Assembly: GCA_933822405.4 (NCBI GenBank)
Contig: CAKOGP040001269.1
Coordinates: 1-30,107 of the forward strand
Direction of reading: 5' to 3'
Length of the DNA stretch: 30,107 nucleotides
Source: Cylindrotheca closterium
Lineage: Eukaryota; Bacillariophyta; Bacillariophyceae; Bacillariales; Bacillariaceae
In this document: positions 17,798-27,849 of the stretch, in pieces
Position numbering within the stretch: the stretch's first letter is position 1
Layout: each line of letters begins with the position of its first letter
Program-made: the position numbers and the translations under genes
The notes under the pieces: model-generated
The model's input: only the letters and a program-made list of their open reading frames with translations
Told to the model about the DNA's origin: nothing
Databases searched by the model: none

Positions 17798-19207
17798 ACC
17801 TCTACAATTAAAAAACTAGCCAATATTATTTCAAACCTCTTGATCAGATGAATCCTACATCCAGCCAGTCGTCCGTGCGTTAGTTGCAATTCGTGTTGAC
17901 GTCATGTGTTCCAAAGATCTACTGTAGCTGCACTCAATCGACGACCGTGGATCTCCCTATCTAACTCCTTTATTGTCTGTAGAGTGCAATTTGGCCCGCC
18001 AAAGAAATCTCTGGCAACTTCTGCATGCTGTGGACATGCCATATATCACCCACCTGCAATGATTATTTTGCTTTGAGATCTGTATCATACACGTATCTGG
18101 TACTGGTATTTTGTGACCCCTTTTTTGTCGTTGTGTGACACAGACATTAATTGTTTGACCAGCTTGCGTCAAATTTTTTTGCCGCCCCGATTTAAAATTG
18201 CAGCATCCAGGTTGCGAGCTCTTCGTCCATTTTGTCGCCTTCGTTTATTTGGACAAAAATAGTCGACCATTTACGGTTCGGAAGCAGATGAAAAAGGGCA
18301 TGCACGCCCAGTAATTTTGAGAACAAACAAGCGCCAGTCGGCCAAAGTAGCAAATAAATCAAAGACTATGCTATTCCCATCATTGTGTTAACGACATCCT
18401 TGAAAAGCTGACTTGGCGCGACTTGGTCCAGTTACAGGCCGCTCCGGGTTTCAGAGTTTTTTTTAGTATAGGTACATTTACCTTTAGCTCATGTTGCACC
18501 AGGAACATTAGGTAGTTTAGGAGTCACCCGAACCATCTGGCCTTTCCCAGTCAATTTCCATTTCCCGCCAAGATTCAAAACCTCACGCTGGCATACCCGC
18601 TTGCCGGCCTTAGATTTGAATTCATCAATCACTCATTCACTCACGGTTTCATCAAAATTGCAATGAAAATGAATGTAAGTTTTGGATGGGCGTTGCATCT
18701 CCTCCATACAAGTTTCTTACAAAACTCTATTATTGCTCTATGCGCAGTGATGAGACGGATCAAATGAATGTGGTTGCACTTCTGCAATCGATCCACTTTC
18801 ATTTCCCTATCACTGTCATGATTCAAGACCTTTCCAAATTGCTTTCAATGATGCCGACGGGAAAGAGACCTTGATGAGCCAACGAGACCCCACTCAAGTA
18901 AACGATCTATGATACTACAAAAGATCTACGCTTGCGTCTATTTGGCCTGTATATCCGCAAAGTTTTGAACAAGATTTTGTCGGTCTGTTGTTGCCAAAAC
19001 AATGTTCAGATGTCAACTCGTCAACAAGTCAAATGCTCTATGTTGGAAAGTCACCCACCTGTTATTCTACAAATGAGCTATGTTGTTGTCTTTCTTTTTG
19101 CGAAGTATTGACTGAGGTTCTGCCATTCTACATTGGCAAGATAATTTTTTGAATGAAACGAATCAATCAACAAAATTTGCTATTTCACGGGCATTCCTTC
19201 TCTATGA
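17798..19207. other. Intergenic, no gene seen
   Basis: No convincing coding frame on either strand. The sequence just before 19208 is the left flank of the Copia insertion. Joined to the right flank at 28263 it gives the pre-insertion site. Confidence 0.5.
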
Positions 19208-19212
19208 GCAAA
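19208..19212. repeat. Left 5-bp target-site duplication of Copia element
   Basis: GCAAA directly precedes the TG of the left LTR and matches GCAAA directly after the CA of the right LTR at 28258-28262. Five bases is the normal Copia duplication length. Confidence 0.9.
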
Positions 19213-19480
19213 TGTCAGATGGACTTGCTCTACAGACCTGAATGGGAGCCTCAACGCCCTGTCTGTTTCAATGAGCAGTCCCTGAGATCGAATCTACATC
19301 GGCTATGGTCTGCCTTTGGGCACCAACGACTCTGGGCCTCAGCCTCTGGAATAAGCAGTAGTCTTATTCAATCAAAGGTCTTACTTTATTATTTCCTATA
19401 CTTGCTTGGACCTCAATGTCCACAATACTATTCTTGCCAGAACTCAATTGATAGTGAGACTCTTGATTGAAGTTCAGGAT

Positions 19481-21028
19481 ATATATATATATAACTGAAT
19501 CATTAATTGGTTTTTATGCTACTTCTAGAGTATCCAACTGCCGGTGTAATACGGCTGTAGAGGCCAGGAACTATGCTGCTTTTAGTCAGATAAGTTTGAA
19601 CCACGTTGAGGCATTTTTCAAGAAAAAATTTGCTCTAGTCGATCATGTCAGGGGACAAATCGGCGCTCCCACTGTTGGTGGGGGAGTACAAACAAGATGC
19701 AAGGATTTCTCCTGGGATACAGAGGAATTTTGTGGGTACCTTTTCCAAGGAAAGAATTGGATGCAATTCTCTCAAGTCATCTGTCAATGGGCAGATTGGC
19801 GCTCCCACTCTGTTGGTGGGGATTTGGAAGGGTAGACCAAGAAAATCGGTCTGCTGTATCTTTTCCAGAGAAAGAAACAAGACAAATATGCTGTACAACA
19901 TGGAGAATTTGTGTTCACAGGGGTTGTCCTTCACAAGGTCAACCGTCAATAGGGTGGTAGAATTCGAGCGGGTTGTTGCCTCCAGACCTTCCTGAGCGAG
20001 CTTAGGTGCAGTCCTTGTTGATTTCAAAGCCATCTCGTGTGATTTTTTGTCATTCGAGCCCATGGTTGGTGGCCACGTCTGATGGGCAGCGCAGACGTCG
20101 TAAAATAGGATTGTTGTTGTGTGTAAATAGCAAAGAAGTTCCGTCTGGTTCCAACCTTGTTTTGGTGGAAACTTGGACTGAGCTTTGGCTATTTGTAGCT
20201 CTCGTTTTAGTCGCTCAAATTCCTCCACAATGTGAGGAATGATAGCAGGATGAGCGAAGAATTCGGATGCCGTTCGCCACATCCAAGTCAACGGCTCGGC
20301 GCGTTGTTAATGTTGGGTCGAACACGAGCAAAAATTCCCAAAAGCAAGGCGACTTTTTGTCAGTAGTGATAACGCGTTGGGCTGTTGCGAGAGCAAACAT
20401 CTCCTGTCTCCAAGCCTTCTTGTAGAGCCTGTGAAATGTGGACACCTTGAGTTTTGTGATGTAGGCAACGAGCGATCGTCCTTGCACTGCGCCATCCTCG
20501 GCGGTTTTGGAAGGAGGGGGATGCTTGCGTTGGCTCTTTGAAGTCGTGGGATCAGGCGGATTGTCCTTAGTTAACATAATTGACAAAGGAGTGGTCGGAT
20601 TTGGGCGAGTGTTGACCGTGACGTCCTGAACTTGGGGAACTGCAGATGGGAAGAGCGAGCGGCCTTTCATTGCGCCATCCTCGGCGGTTTCTGAAGGGTT
20701 TCGCTTGCTGCTGCGCTTGGGAGTTGTGATGGCAGGATTATCCTTTGTTAGAGCAATCGACAATTGAGTGGTCGAATTTGATCGGGTTTTTGCCTCGAGA
20801 CCTCCCTGACCTTGGTCAGCTACAGTCATGATCAAATTCGGATCCTTCTCCGGCGGGTTGACGATGTTATCCTTCATGTTAAAGTAAATTTCTTTCCTGT
20901 TTCAGCAACAACAACTGTTTTCCTTTACGTAGAAAACGCGTAGGACTGGTACAGTTTTGTTTTGGTGCTGTGCATGGAAAATAATCTTCTACCTTTTAGT
21001 TTTTGATTTTTGATTTCTGAGTTTTATG
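19481..21028 (-). mobile_element. Nested insertion in the LTR with 17-bp target duplication
   Basis: The LTR is interrupted between two exact copies of TGATTGAAGTTCAGGAT (19464-19480 and 21029-21045), a 17-bp target-site duplication. No terminal inverted repeats or LTRs are present. Variable long duplications and no TIRs point to target-primed reverse transcription by LINE machinery. If the minus strand is sense, the insert starts with about 150 nt of untranslated leader, has an ORF from 20877, and ends in an AT-dinucleotide tail (19481-19493). It is either a SINE/LINE-like element or a retrocopied mRNA. Confidence 0.8.
19635..20877 (-). pseudogene. Repeat-containing protein of unknown function, frameshifted
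   Basis: Starts at ATG 20877 and is open to 20215. The reading then continues in another frame (open from at least 20291 to 19635), so there is one frameshift near 20215-20291. A motif T-R-x-N-S/P-T-T-x-L-S-I-x-L-T-K-D-N-P occurs three times. Two of these are followed by T-A-E-D-G-A-x-x-G-R-S-L, making about 55-residue repeats. A basic segment K-V-S-T-F-H-R-L-Y-K-K-A-W and a helical E-E-F-E-R-L-K-R-E-L follow. The C-terminal part is itself a tandem repeat at DNA level (around 19644-19880, with GGCGCTCCCAC repeated). No known domain is recognised. It is probably the host-derived or element-encoded ORF of the nested insertion. Confidence 0.5.
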
Positions 21029-21312
21029 ATTGAAGTTCAGGATCATATTACAAAGTCTCACGATTCTCATTCTTGATCACCTTTCTACGTGACAACTCGT
21101 TCGGACATACTGCGTTTCATACTACGCATGATAGACACTCACGTCACTGCCGCGTCATGTCACATAGACCATTGATCAATAATCGACCAATATGATTGCT
21201 CAGTATATCAATACCTCCCACACACTCCTGTCGTTTCACCAGCGACTCCAGTGGATGGAACAAAAAAGTTACTTCTCAATAGAAGTAAAATATCCAAGAT
21301 TGATCATCAGGA

Positions 21313-24300
21313 CTAATCCTGGTCACCTTGAATTACAGCCCAGAATTTGCGAAACTTTTTACCCTGTGAAGGTTTTGTCATGTAATCTGCCCACATTTCA
21401 TCAGTTGGCATGTGTTCAATAGTAATGTTGCCCAATTCGACTTGATTCAGCATGCAATTCACATAATCATCCGTGCAAATTTTCATTTTTCCTTTTTTCA
21501 AAAAATCCAATGCCATGCCCAAATAAGTATGAACTTTACCTCTAGTACATGTTACCTCTTTTAAGCCACCATATTTTTCATTCACCCATGTGAAAAAATC
21601 TTCAAGTACTTGTTGTTCCATGTGACTCGCCAAAACGTCATCAACATGGAACCTGATTGTCAATTGTTTGCCATTAACCATTCTGTTGGCAATGCAGGGA
21701 TCATATCGATTAAAAACAAAGCCAAACTCCTCTAGAGAAGCTCTCAGATTTCGATACCACAGCAACAAAGCCTGCAACATCCCATATATGGCACGAAGGA
21801 TCACAACATAGATCACTCTCTTGCCATTCTCATAAACAACATAATCGCGATAGGTCGGGTCCAAATCAATTGTATATTGGACCACCAGTCCAGTTACCTT
21901 CATGATCACCCGATCTTCTCCATCACTTAAATCTGGCATCAAGGTCTGAATGAATGCGTTCGGAATGTCCATTGACATCATGCATCTATCTTCATGCGCA
22001 TCAATCACTCCTGTGCAACAAATACCTTCATGCGATGCGGTTGGACTAGCTGTGTCCTCTCAAGACAGCCAGTCTCTTGTCTCACTTCCTTTATCTATAA
22101 AACGACCTTTGATATCACCACTGTTTTTCTCTGCCAGTAACATCATTGCACCGTCTGCTTTCCTCTTCTCGGATTCAGCCGATTCACCAATGCTGATGGG
22201 TGTCCAACAACTTTGTTTGATCAGTTGATCAAGTTTCTTGAGTGCAGCTTCTTTTCCCCGTTCTTTGAAAATCTTTAATCCTTTGTTAAGATAATACTGC
22301 TGAATAAATGACACTCCATCCCTTGTGTACACCTTGTCACGAATCTGTTGCATGACGCCTGAAATCACCAACAACTCATCCACATTGTAAGTCGGTTTCT
22401 TCTCAGTTCCACTCTGCTGGAACATTAAGTTATGCGTCCGTTCGGTTATCTTTCTTCTTGCTTCAGCGCTCAACACGTTGTCATCTCGAAACTCTCCTTT
22501 CTTTTGTGATTTTACCTTTGACACGATAGCCTGGTATAATGAGATATGTAATCTCTTCAACCGTGCCTTCTTTCTCATGGCACTTCTGTTCTTTAACAAA
22601 TTGATCTTGGGCTTCATTCGTTGTAAGTACATATGACCATGTCTTGGTCTGTCAGTTCGATTCCTATCTGTGGGTCGATACTTGACTCTGTTTGAATAAA
22701 ATGATTGTCCACTTCCTGTTCTCCTTTTCTTGTCTTTATTTGAATCATCTGTTGTACTCAACACGGGGACTTCTTCAAACCTCACTCCTGCACGAACATC
22801 ATCTTCCTCGTCAGGATATACTTGCAGTTTGTCTTCTGCTTCTTGCAGTTCTTCTATTTCTTCCGCATCATATTCACCCTCATAGTCATTGTCATCATCT
22901 TCAACACTGAACATTATTTCTTCTTCAATGGGTTTGCTCAATCTATCCAACTAACGGGCTACTTCATCAATCATATCTTTTAATTCTTCATCATTGATAT
23001 CCATTTCAATATCGCTTTCAGGTTGCTGATCCTGCACGAAATCCATATCCTCTTCATCGTCTTCTTCTTCACGTCTTTTAATTCTTTGCAGCAGGCGGTC
23101 GACAGTTCTATCTGTCTCATCATATTTGTGTTGTCTCTTATCATCAATTCTTCTAGATTCCAATATATCTTTGGCTGCATCCTTGATTAATTCTTCAAGT
23201 TCTGCATTGGAGATTGCATCATTCTTGCGCAAATGCATGTCATTGACAGATGGAATCTCAATATTTGCAGGTACATAGTCTTTGTCTCACAGCTCATCTG
23301 GGTTCACTCCTGCGAGCAGATCAGCATCCAAAATTATTTCTCCATTGCGTCTGGAATAGGTCCGTAAATCTGTAACGCCTTCCTCAGCAGCATGGGCTTC
23401 AACCAATTTGATCACTTGATCAGTGATTGGGAGCACCGTAATTTGAGGCCTAGTCACCTCTCTTTTCGTGTTCAAATCATATAGCTTGTGACCCTTTTGC
23501 ATATTATCAGCTGGTCCCAAGTAAATCGCTTCAATAGTGCGTGACCGATGATCACTGCGAGTATCATTTCCATAACCATGGACATACGACCCAAGTTCAG
23601 CAACAAATTATTTCGAATAATCAACTTGGCGTCGCAACAAAATCATATGAAGACTGTAATAAGCCGAAATACCCCCTTTGGCGGGGTAAAAGTTGGAAGT
23701 CTGTGCGGCTCGTTTGGCAATAGCTTCAGTAATAATCCTTGGAATGGCCTTATAGGGCATGCAATGGTATTGGACACGGAACAACGCCTTGATATGTTGG
23801 TTATTTCGTTCCGCCATGGGGATCGTGTTCATATCAACATTCATCTCATCTTTAACATCATCAAAAACTGGTCTAAATTCACCATCACAGTAGATAGTCT
23901 TGATAGTAAAGTCAGCATGGTTGTAAATGCGCAATACATGATCAATTGCTTCATACAACGACTCCGCAGTCCTGCTTCATAGTGGTACAAAAGTTCGGTA
24001 TCGGATACTACCATAAATTGTGGTCAATCCGAATGTGTTATTGATGAATGCAATATCCAGATGCAATTTCAAATCAATGTTGTGGACCAACAATTCACAT
24101 GGGATCTCAACCCAAACATCCCGGACTGCTTCCGGGGTAGGATGCTTAGTCTTTCCTTTAAGAACTGAAGCGCTTGGTCCATAAATCTTGTCAGCAATAA
24201 CAATGTCCTCTTCTCTGATGGGACAGTTCTTGAATAAACCTGAGCGTACAGCAACTTTGAATGCTTCGATCCCTGGTGCACCACCCATGTGATACCCGGA

Positions 24301-25878
24301 TCTTGCAGCGTTTGCTCGGTCAACTTGTTGTGGGGTGTAACCCTCTATGTTCTTTTTTACAGTTTGGAGACCAGAGTAACGCTCCAGTGTCAGGGAAGAA
24401 GATTCAGGAACGGTGATGTGCCGACCAGGACAGTCAACAACGCATTCTGTACTCTCTTCATGGTAGCCAAAAAGAAGAGAGTCACAGCTTATCAAGACTT
24501 GAGACTGTCCTTCCTTTATTCTTAGGCCTTCGGGATACTCTTCCATTCCTTGACACCCATCACCGCTGATCTCAAAAGGACACAGGACTGCAAAACCAGT
24601 CTGATCAAGCGCCTCTGAAACTGCATCTACATATCCAGCCCATGTATCAGTCTTCAGACTCGTGCAGAATTGGGCTGATGTGAATTTCCACAACAGCGAT
24701 AGAGCTGTTACTCTTGCAACAGACCGTATTGACATCGTACTGGTATAAATTTGGAGAATTTGTCGACTTGTTTGTGTTTGTGAACGGGAAGTATGTTGAC
24801 TAGTTGTATTATCGATGCAGCCATGATATGATTCACCCGGCACAAAACCACCGTGGGCTCTGCACGATCTGCAGGCTTCACCAGTCGGTCCAATTTCCAT
24901 GCACACATTGCAATGACTCTCCCCCTCGTGGGGTTCATAAGTATACAACCCATCCTTCTCTCTGTAAATCCATTGATTCCCATCTTTGGAAACAAAAAAT
25001 GCATTTTCTACGTCGGTATCCATCACAATACGATACCCTTCTTTTACCAATAAAGACGCACTGTCCACATCACAGATGACATCAGCGTCATACTTACACA
25101 TATTATCCATGTGTTTACTCTCAACTTCATGTGTGAGATTCCTTCCTCCGCCGACATTTGTTCCATAATTGAACATATACGGAAGCTCTTTTAATGTTCC
25201 CATATTTGCATTCATCGAATCTTTGCGAAGATGAAATGTCAAACCAGTGTCAAGGGACGGACCTGTTTCGCCCAAACAAAACCACTTTGGATCATGCGTA
25301 TCAAAATGCTCCGGAATCTTACCATCCTTGTAATCATTTGAATCAAGATATACCAGATTGCCGCTATCCTTGTACCTAAGTCCCCGATGAGCTTGGGAAT
25401 GCATCACAGCTACTTCCCTGCCAACCTGTACGTTGGAGCTCTGTGTACTTGCAACACTGACGTCCTCTTTGGCTGCACTGACAGCATCCAATTGTACCTG
25501 CCAGTTTGCCATTATGTCGTGTGATGGTGACGTCCCAAATCTTGAAGGTCTTAAAATAGGCTGCGCCAAACTGAGCCATATTCCACCCCTGAATGCCAAT
25601 CTTTTGCTTTCGAGGCTGTGGTCCACCACTCCTGTCAGCCGAACCAGTCTGCATGTGGTTCTGCTGAGAAATACCGCCATCATTGTTGGCGGGTGTACCT
25701 GCGGTGTTAGCTGTAACACTTGACTGCACAGATCCCTCCTCGGTGCCTCTCTGTAGGTGCACCTGGTCATGTCCCGTTTTGGTCCTGGGATACGATCTCC
25801 ACTTTGTTGGATCTTTCCATTGTTCCTTGGGTAGAAATCGATGTTCACATCGCGGTGCAACATGATCCGCCTTACCAT
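21313..25878 (-). pseudogene. Copia pol: protease, integrase, reverse transcriptase (5 stops, RNase H deleted)
   Basis: One continuous frame with in-frame stops TGA 23977-23979, TAA 23608-23610, TGA 23287-23289, TAG 22951-22953 and TGA 22060-22062, and no frameshift over 4.5 kb. Protease: S-L-D-T-G-L-T-F (DTG at 25243-25251). GAG-pre-integrase: around 24370-24110, ending in the G-P-S-A-S-V-L-K-G-K-T-K block. Integrase: first Asp 24055-24057, second Asp in Y-C-D-G-E-F (23884-23886), Glu in M-A-E-R-N-N (23809-23811); the last spacing is shorter than usual. An acidic linker (23240-22700) follows. RT has M-D-I-P-N-A-F-I and the catalytic H-V-D-D (21637-21648). After C-M-L-N-Q-V the reading jumps near 21439 to I-E-H-M-P-T-D-E-M, the extreme C-terminus of RNase H. 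The RT connection and nearly all of RNase H are therefore deleted in frame. Confidence 0.9.
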
Positions 25879-25978
25879 AGCAAAAACATTTACGCTTACT
25901 CCCCTTATTGTAATCCTGGGATATTCCGCATTTTGGTGTGAATCTGAACCGGAATCGGGGCCTGACCGGCTTGCTCAC
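25376..25978 (-). pseudogene. Copia gag C-terminus with damaged zinc knuckle
   Basis: A basic segment (R-F-R-F-R-F-T) precedes C-F-C-Y-G-K-A-D-H-V-A-P-R-C, a C-x2-C-x4-H-x4-C knuckle in which the second Cys is Tyr (TGT to TAT would explain it). A Gly/Gln/Asn-rich tail follows. This frame equals the N-terminal gag frame, while pol is in the +1 frame, with about 500 nt of overlap. The changeover to pol lies somewhere before 25376. It is either a one-base mutation or a +1 programmed shift; no Ty1-type CTTAGGC was found in the gag frame. Confidence 0.75.
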
Positions 25979-26829
25979 TCCTTCTGCACGGGGATCTGTG
26001 ATCCGACATCATCACTGCTCGTGGAATTCATTCTTGGTCGGTGATCGTTGCGTTTTGGTCGTAGTTCATTAAATTACAGATAGTTCCCCTAATTGACTAT
26101 TCTTTTTGTCCTCTGAGTCAAAAATTCTGTGAATTTTTCACAGATGTTCCGAAATCTCTGTGAATGACCAACAGATGTTCCGAAATCTCTGTGAATTTTT
26201 CACAGGTTTTTTAAGGGTCTTCACAGATGTTCCGAAATTGCCGTGAAGTTTCAACAGAGGTTCAGCTGACATGCGTGCACGCATGCCCTTTCGTAAAAGC
26301 ACCATACAACTTCCGTAGAGGAAAAAACGGTTAACGTTGTGCGCAAGCAATGCTTGGTCGTGTGGGTCAAAAATTCTGTGAATTTTTCACAGATGTTCCG
26401 AAATCTCTGTGAATTTTTCACAGATGTTCCGAAATCTCTGTGAATTTTTCACAGATGTTCCGAAACTTCTGTGAAAAATTTACAGGTTTTTTTGGGGTCA
26501 TTACAGATGTTCCGCAATTGCTGTGAAAATAAAACAAACTTATAAAATTTAATCTGGCGAATGAAGTTGAACACTTAACGACATTGTGAACATTTATAAA
26601 ATTCCTTGTCGTAGAAGTTTCTTTCTGACAGGCAATAAGTGAAAGTCGATTTTTTGAGTTTCATGCAGAAGAGGGTGAAAATGACCACATCGACTCTCCA
26701 AAAAAAAGAGAAAGCTGGCTTCACAGAAAACTGCGGGATATCCCTGTGCAAGGTTAGTACCGTTCTGTGGTGTGTTCGTTTTTTCATTTGTGTTGTTGTT
26801 GTTGTTGTGTTTTGGTGTTGTTGTTTTCT
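25979..26829. other. Non-coding insertion within gag
   Basis: Between the capsid part and the zinc knuckle lie about 850 bp that do not read as gag in any frame, although gag is in the same frame on both sides. The segment contains a hairpin minisatellite (26127-26530) and a GTT/Asn-codon microsatellite near 26790. Its ends and any target duplication could not be fixed by eye. Confidence 0.55.
26127..26530. repeat. 31-bp minisatellite with a hairpin in each unit, two clusters
   Basis: The unit starts CTGTGAATTTTTCACAG (7-bp arms CTGTGAA/TTCACAG, 3-nt loop) and continues ATGTTCCGAAATCT. Units begin at 26127, 26158 and 26189 in cluster 1 and at 26376, 26407, 26438 and 26469 in cluster 2. Both clusters are entered by GTCAAAAATT and left by a T-run followed by a diverged ATGTTCCG unit. 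The whole cluster, not just the unit, was therefore duplicated, with about 110 bp of unrelated DNA between. Confidence 0.95.
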
Positions 26830-27814
26830 TTACCCAATGATTGTGTAGCGCCTTGGCTGCAGTTTCCACATCTCTCGGGAATAAATCTCGCTGAGCATAG
26901 TCCACGTGCTCCACAGCGTATGCAGTAACAAAATGATCAAGTACCGGCTGGTATCATGCACGATCACAGTTGTGCAATAATCCAGCAGCGCAGAACAGTT
27001 TTACAAACTCGTCCTGAAATTCTTCTTGAAGTTCTTTGACTTCTGCTGCAACTCGCTTCTTTTCTCTATCCGACAAGCCATTAGTCGGGTGATTGTTTTC
27101 AATTTCATGATATGCGGTCGTTTTTGCGGCAAACACTTCTAGCCACGAATCACCCATGAAAGATAATACTGTAGTTGCGCATTCTTCAAATCGTTTACGG
27201 TATTCAATCACCGTTTCATTTCCTTTCTGACGACAATTCACCCACTTCTGTAGTGCTTCCCACAATGTAATGGGTTCCCAGTCTGTCACATCACTGGTCG
27301 TCATAAATTTATTGATGCGTCTCAATAATTCAATAGGATCACCCTCAATTTTCTCATTGTAATCGACCTCCTGTAGAATCTTGTCCTTCATTTTACTGGT
27401 AACAAATGACTCCATAATCAGCGAATGCACATGCCACTTTGCTTTGCTCCAGTATCGCTTTTGTCGATGATATTCGACACTCTCCGTTTTCAATTCTTCC
27501 TTCTTTGCCTCTCTCTCAATTTTGTCTTTTTGACCAGTTAAATCCAATTTGGGTTTCAAACCATCCCAGTCTGGCTCATTCAATTCTTTGATGGAAGATA
27601 TCATAATCTGAGGATACTCCAATCCCTCAATTCCAATTTGTTCGATGAGGCTCCGTGTTACATCGGCATAAGGAAAATCTAGGTCGCTTGGATGATACTT
27701 GGGCAATCGTTTTTCTTTCTTTTTTGCATTCTGTGAATTGCCACTCGTCTGGCGATTTCCACCAAATCAATTGCCGCGGCGAACTCCTCTTGTGCTTTGG
27801 TTGCGGCGCGTCAT
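26830..27814 (-). pseudogene. Copia gag N-terminal and capsid region with two in-frame stops
   Basis: ATG at 27814 follows the primer-binding site by 16 nt. An Arg/Gly-rich start is broken by TGA at codon 16 (27767-27769). The frame is then open to TGA at 26954-26956 and continues in the same frame with A-Y-A-V-E-H and A-A-K-A-L-H-N-H-W up to about 26830. Helical capsid-like text (I-N-K-F-M-T-T, W-E-A-L-Q-K-W, V-I-E-Y-R-K-R-F-E-E) is typical of Copia gag. Beyond H-N-H-W the reading enters a non-coding insertion. Confidence 0.85.
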
Positions 27815-27830
27815 TGTCTGTTTTATAAAT

Positions 27831-27849
27831 AGTCTCACTATCAATTGAG
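27831..27849 (-). promoter_or_regulatory. Self-complementary primer-binding site (19 nt)
   Basis: The 19 bases directly inside the 5' LTR read CTCAATTGATAGTGAGACT on the element's strand. They do not begin with TGG, so they cannot pair with a tRNA 3' CCA end. They are the exact reverse complement of a segment inside the LTR itself (perfect with 19443-19461; one mismatch with 28080-28098). In the genomic RNA the LTR segment would lie near the 5' end and could fold onto this site, as in self-primed Tf1 of fission yeast. Confidence 0.7.

Larger units (their letters stand above)
19213..21222 (-). repeat. 3' LTR of the Copia element, split by a nested insertion
   Basis: 19213-19480 plus 21046-21222 together match the right LTR at 27850-28257. 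The intact length is 445 bp. It is longer than the right copy mainly because it keeps a 39-base segment (about 21171-21209) that is deleted there. The minus-strand start is TGTGGGAGGTATTG and the end CCATCTGACA. A weakly purine-rich stretch (21223-21233) precedes it in the element's direction and may be the polypurine tract. Confidence 0.92.

Noticed and set aside
17443..17889. 148-codon minus frame just upstream of the paralogue.
   Set aside because: It runs through the palindromic repeats, has no recognisable motif and is best explained by GC-rich composition lowering stop frequency.
19213..19470. Repeated 83-residue frame also present at 27856-28107, looking like a duplicated gene.
   Set aside because: It is simply the LTR sequence read as protein; both copies end with the LTR boundary.
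25373..25388. CTTAGG as a Ty1-like +1 frameshift site.
   Set aside because: It is read as CTT-AGG in the pol frame, not the gag frame, so it cannot drive the gag-to-pol shift.
21950..26044. Many plus-strand frames across the Copia region.
   Set aside because: They are shadows of the minus-strand pol and gag frame, which carries the clear protease, integrase and RT motifs.
26127..26530. CRISPR-like array of palindromic repeats.
   Set aside because: Units abut with no spacers and the cluster lies inside a retroelement; it is a tandem minisatellite.
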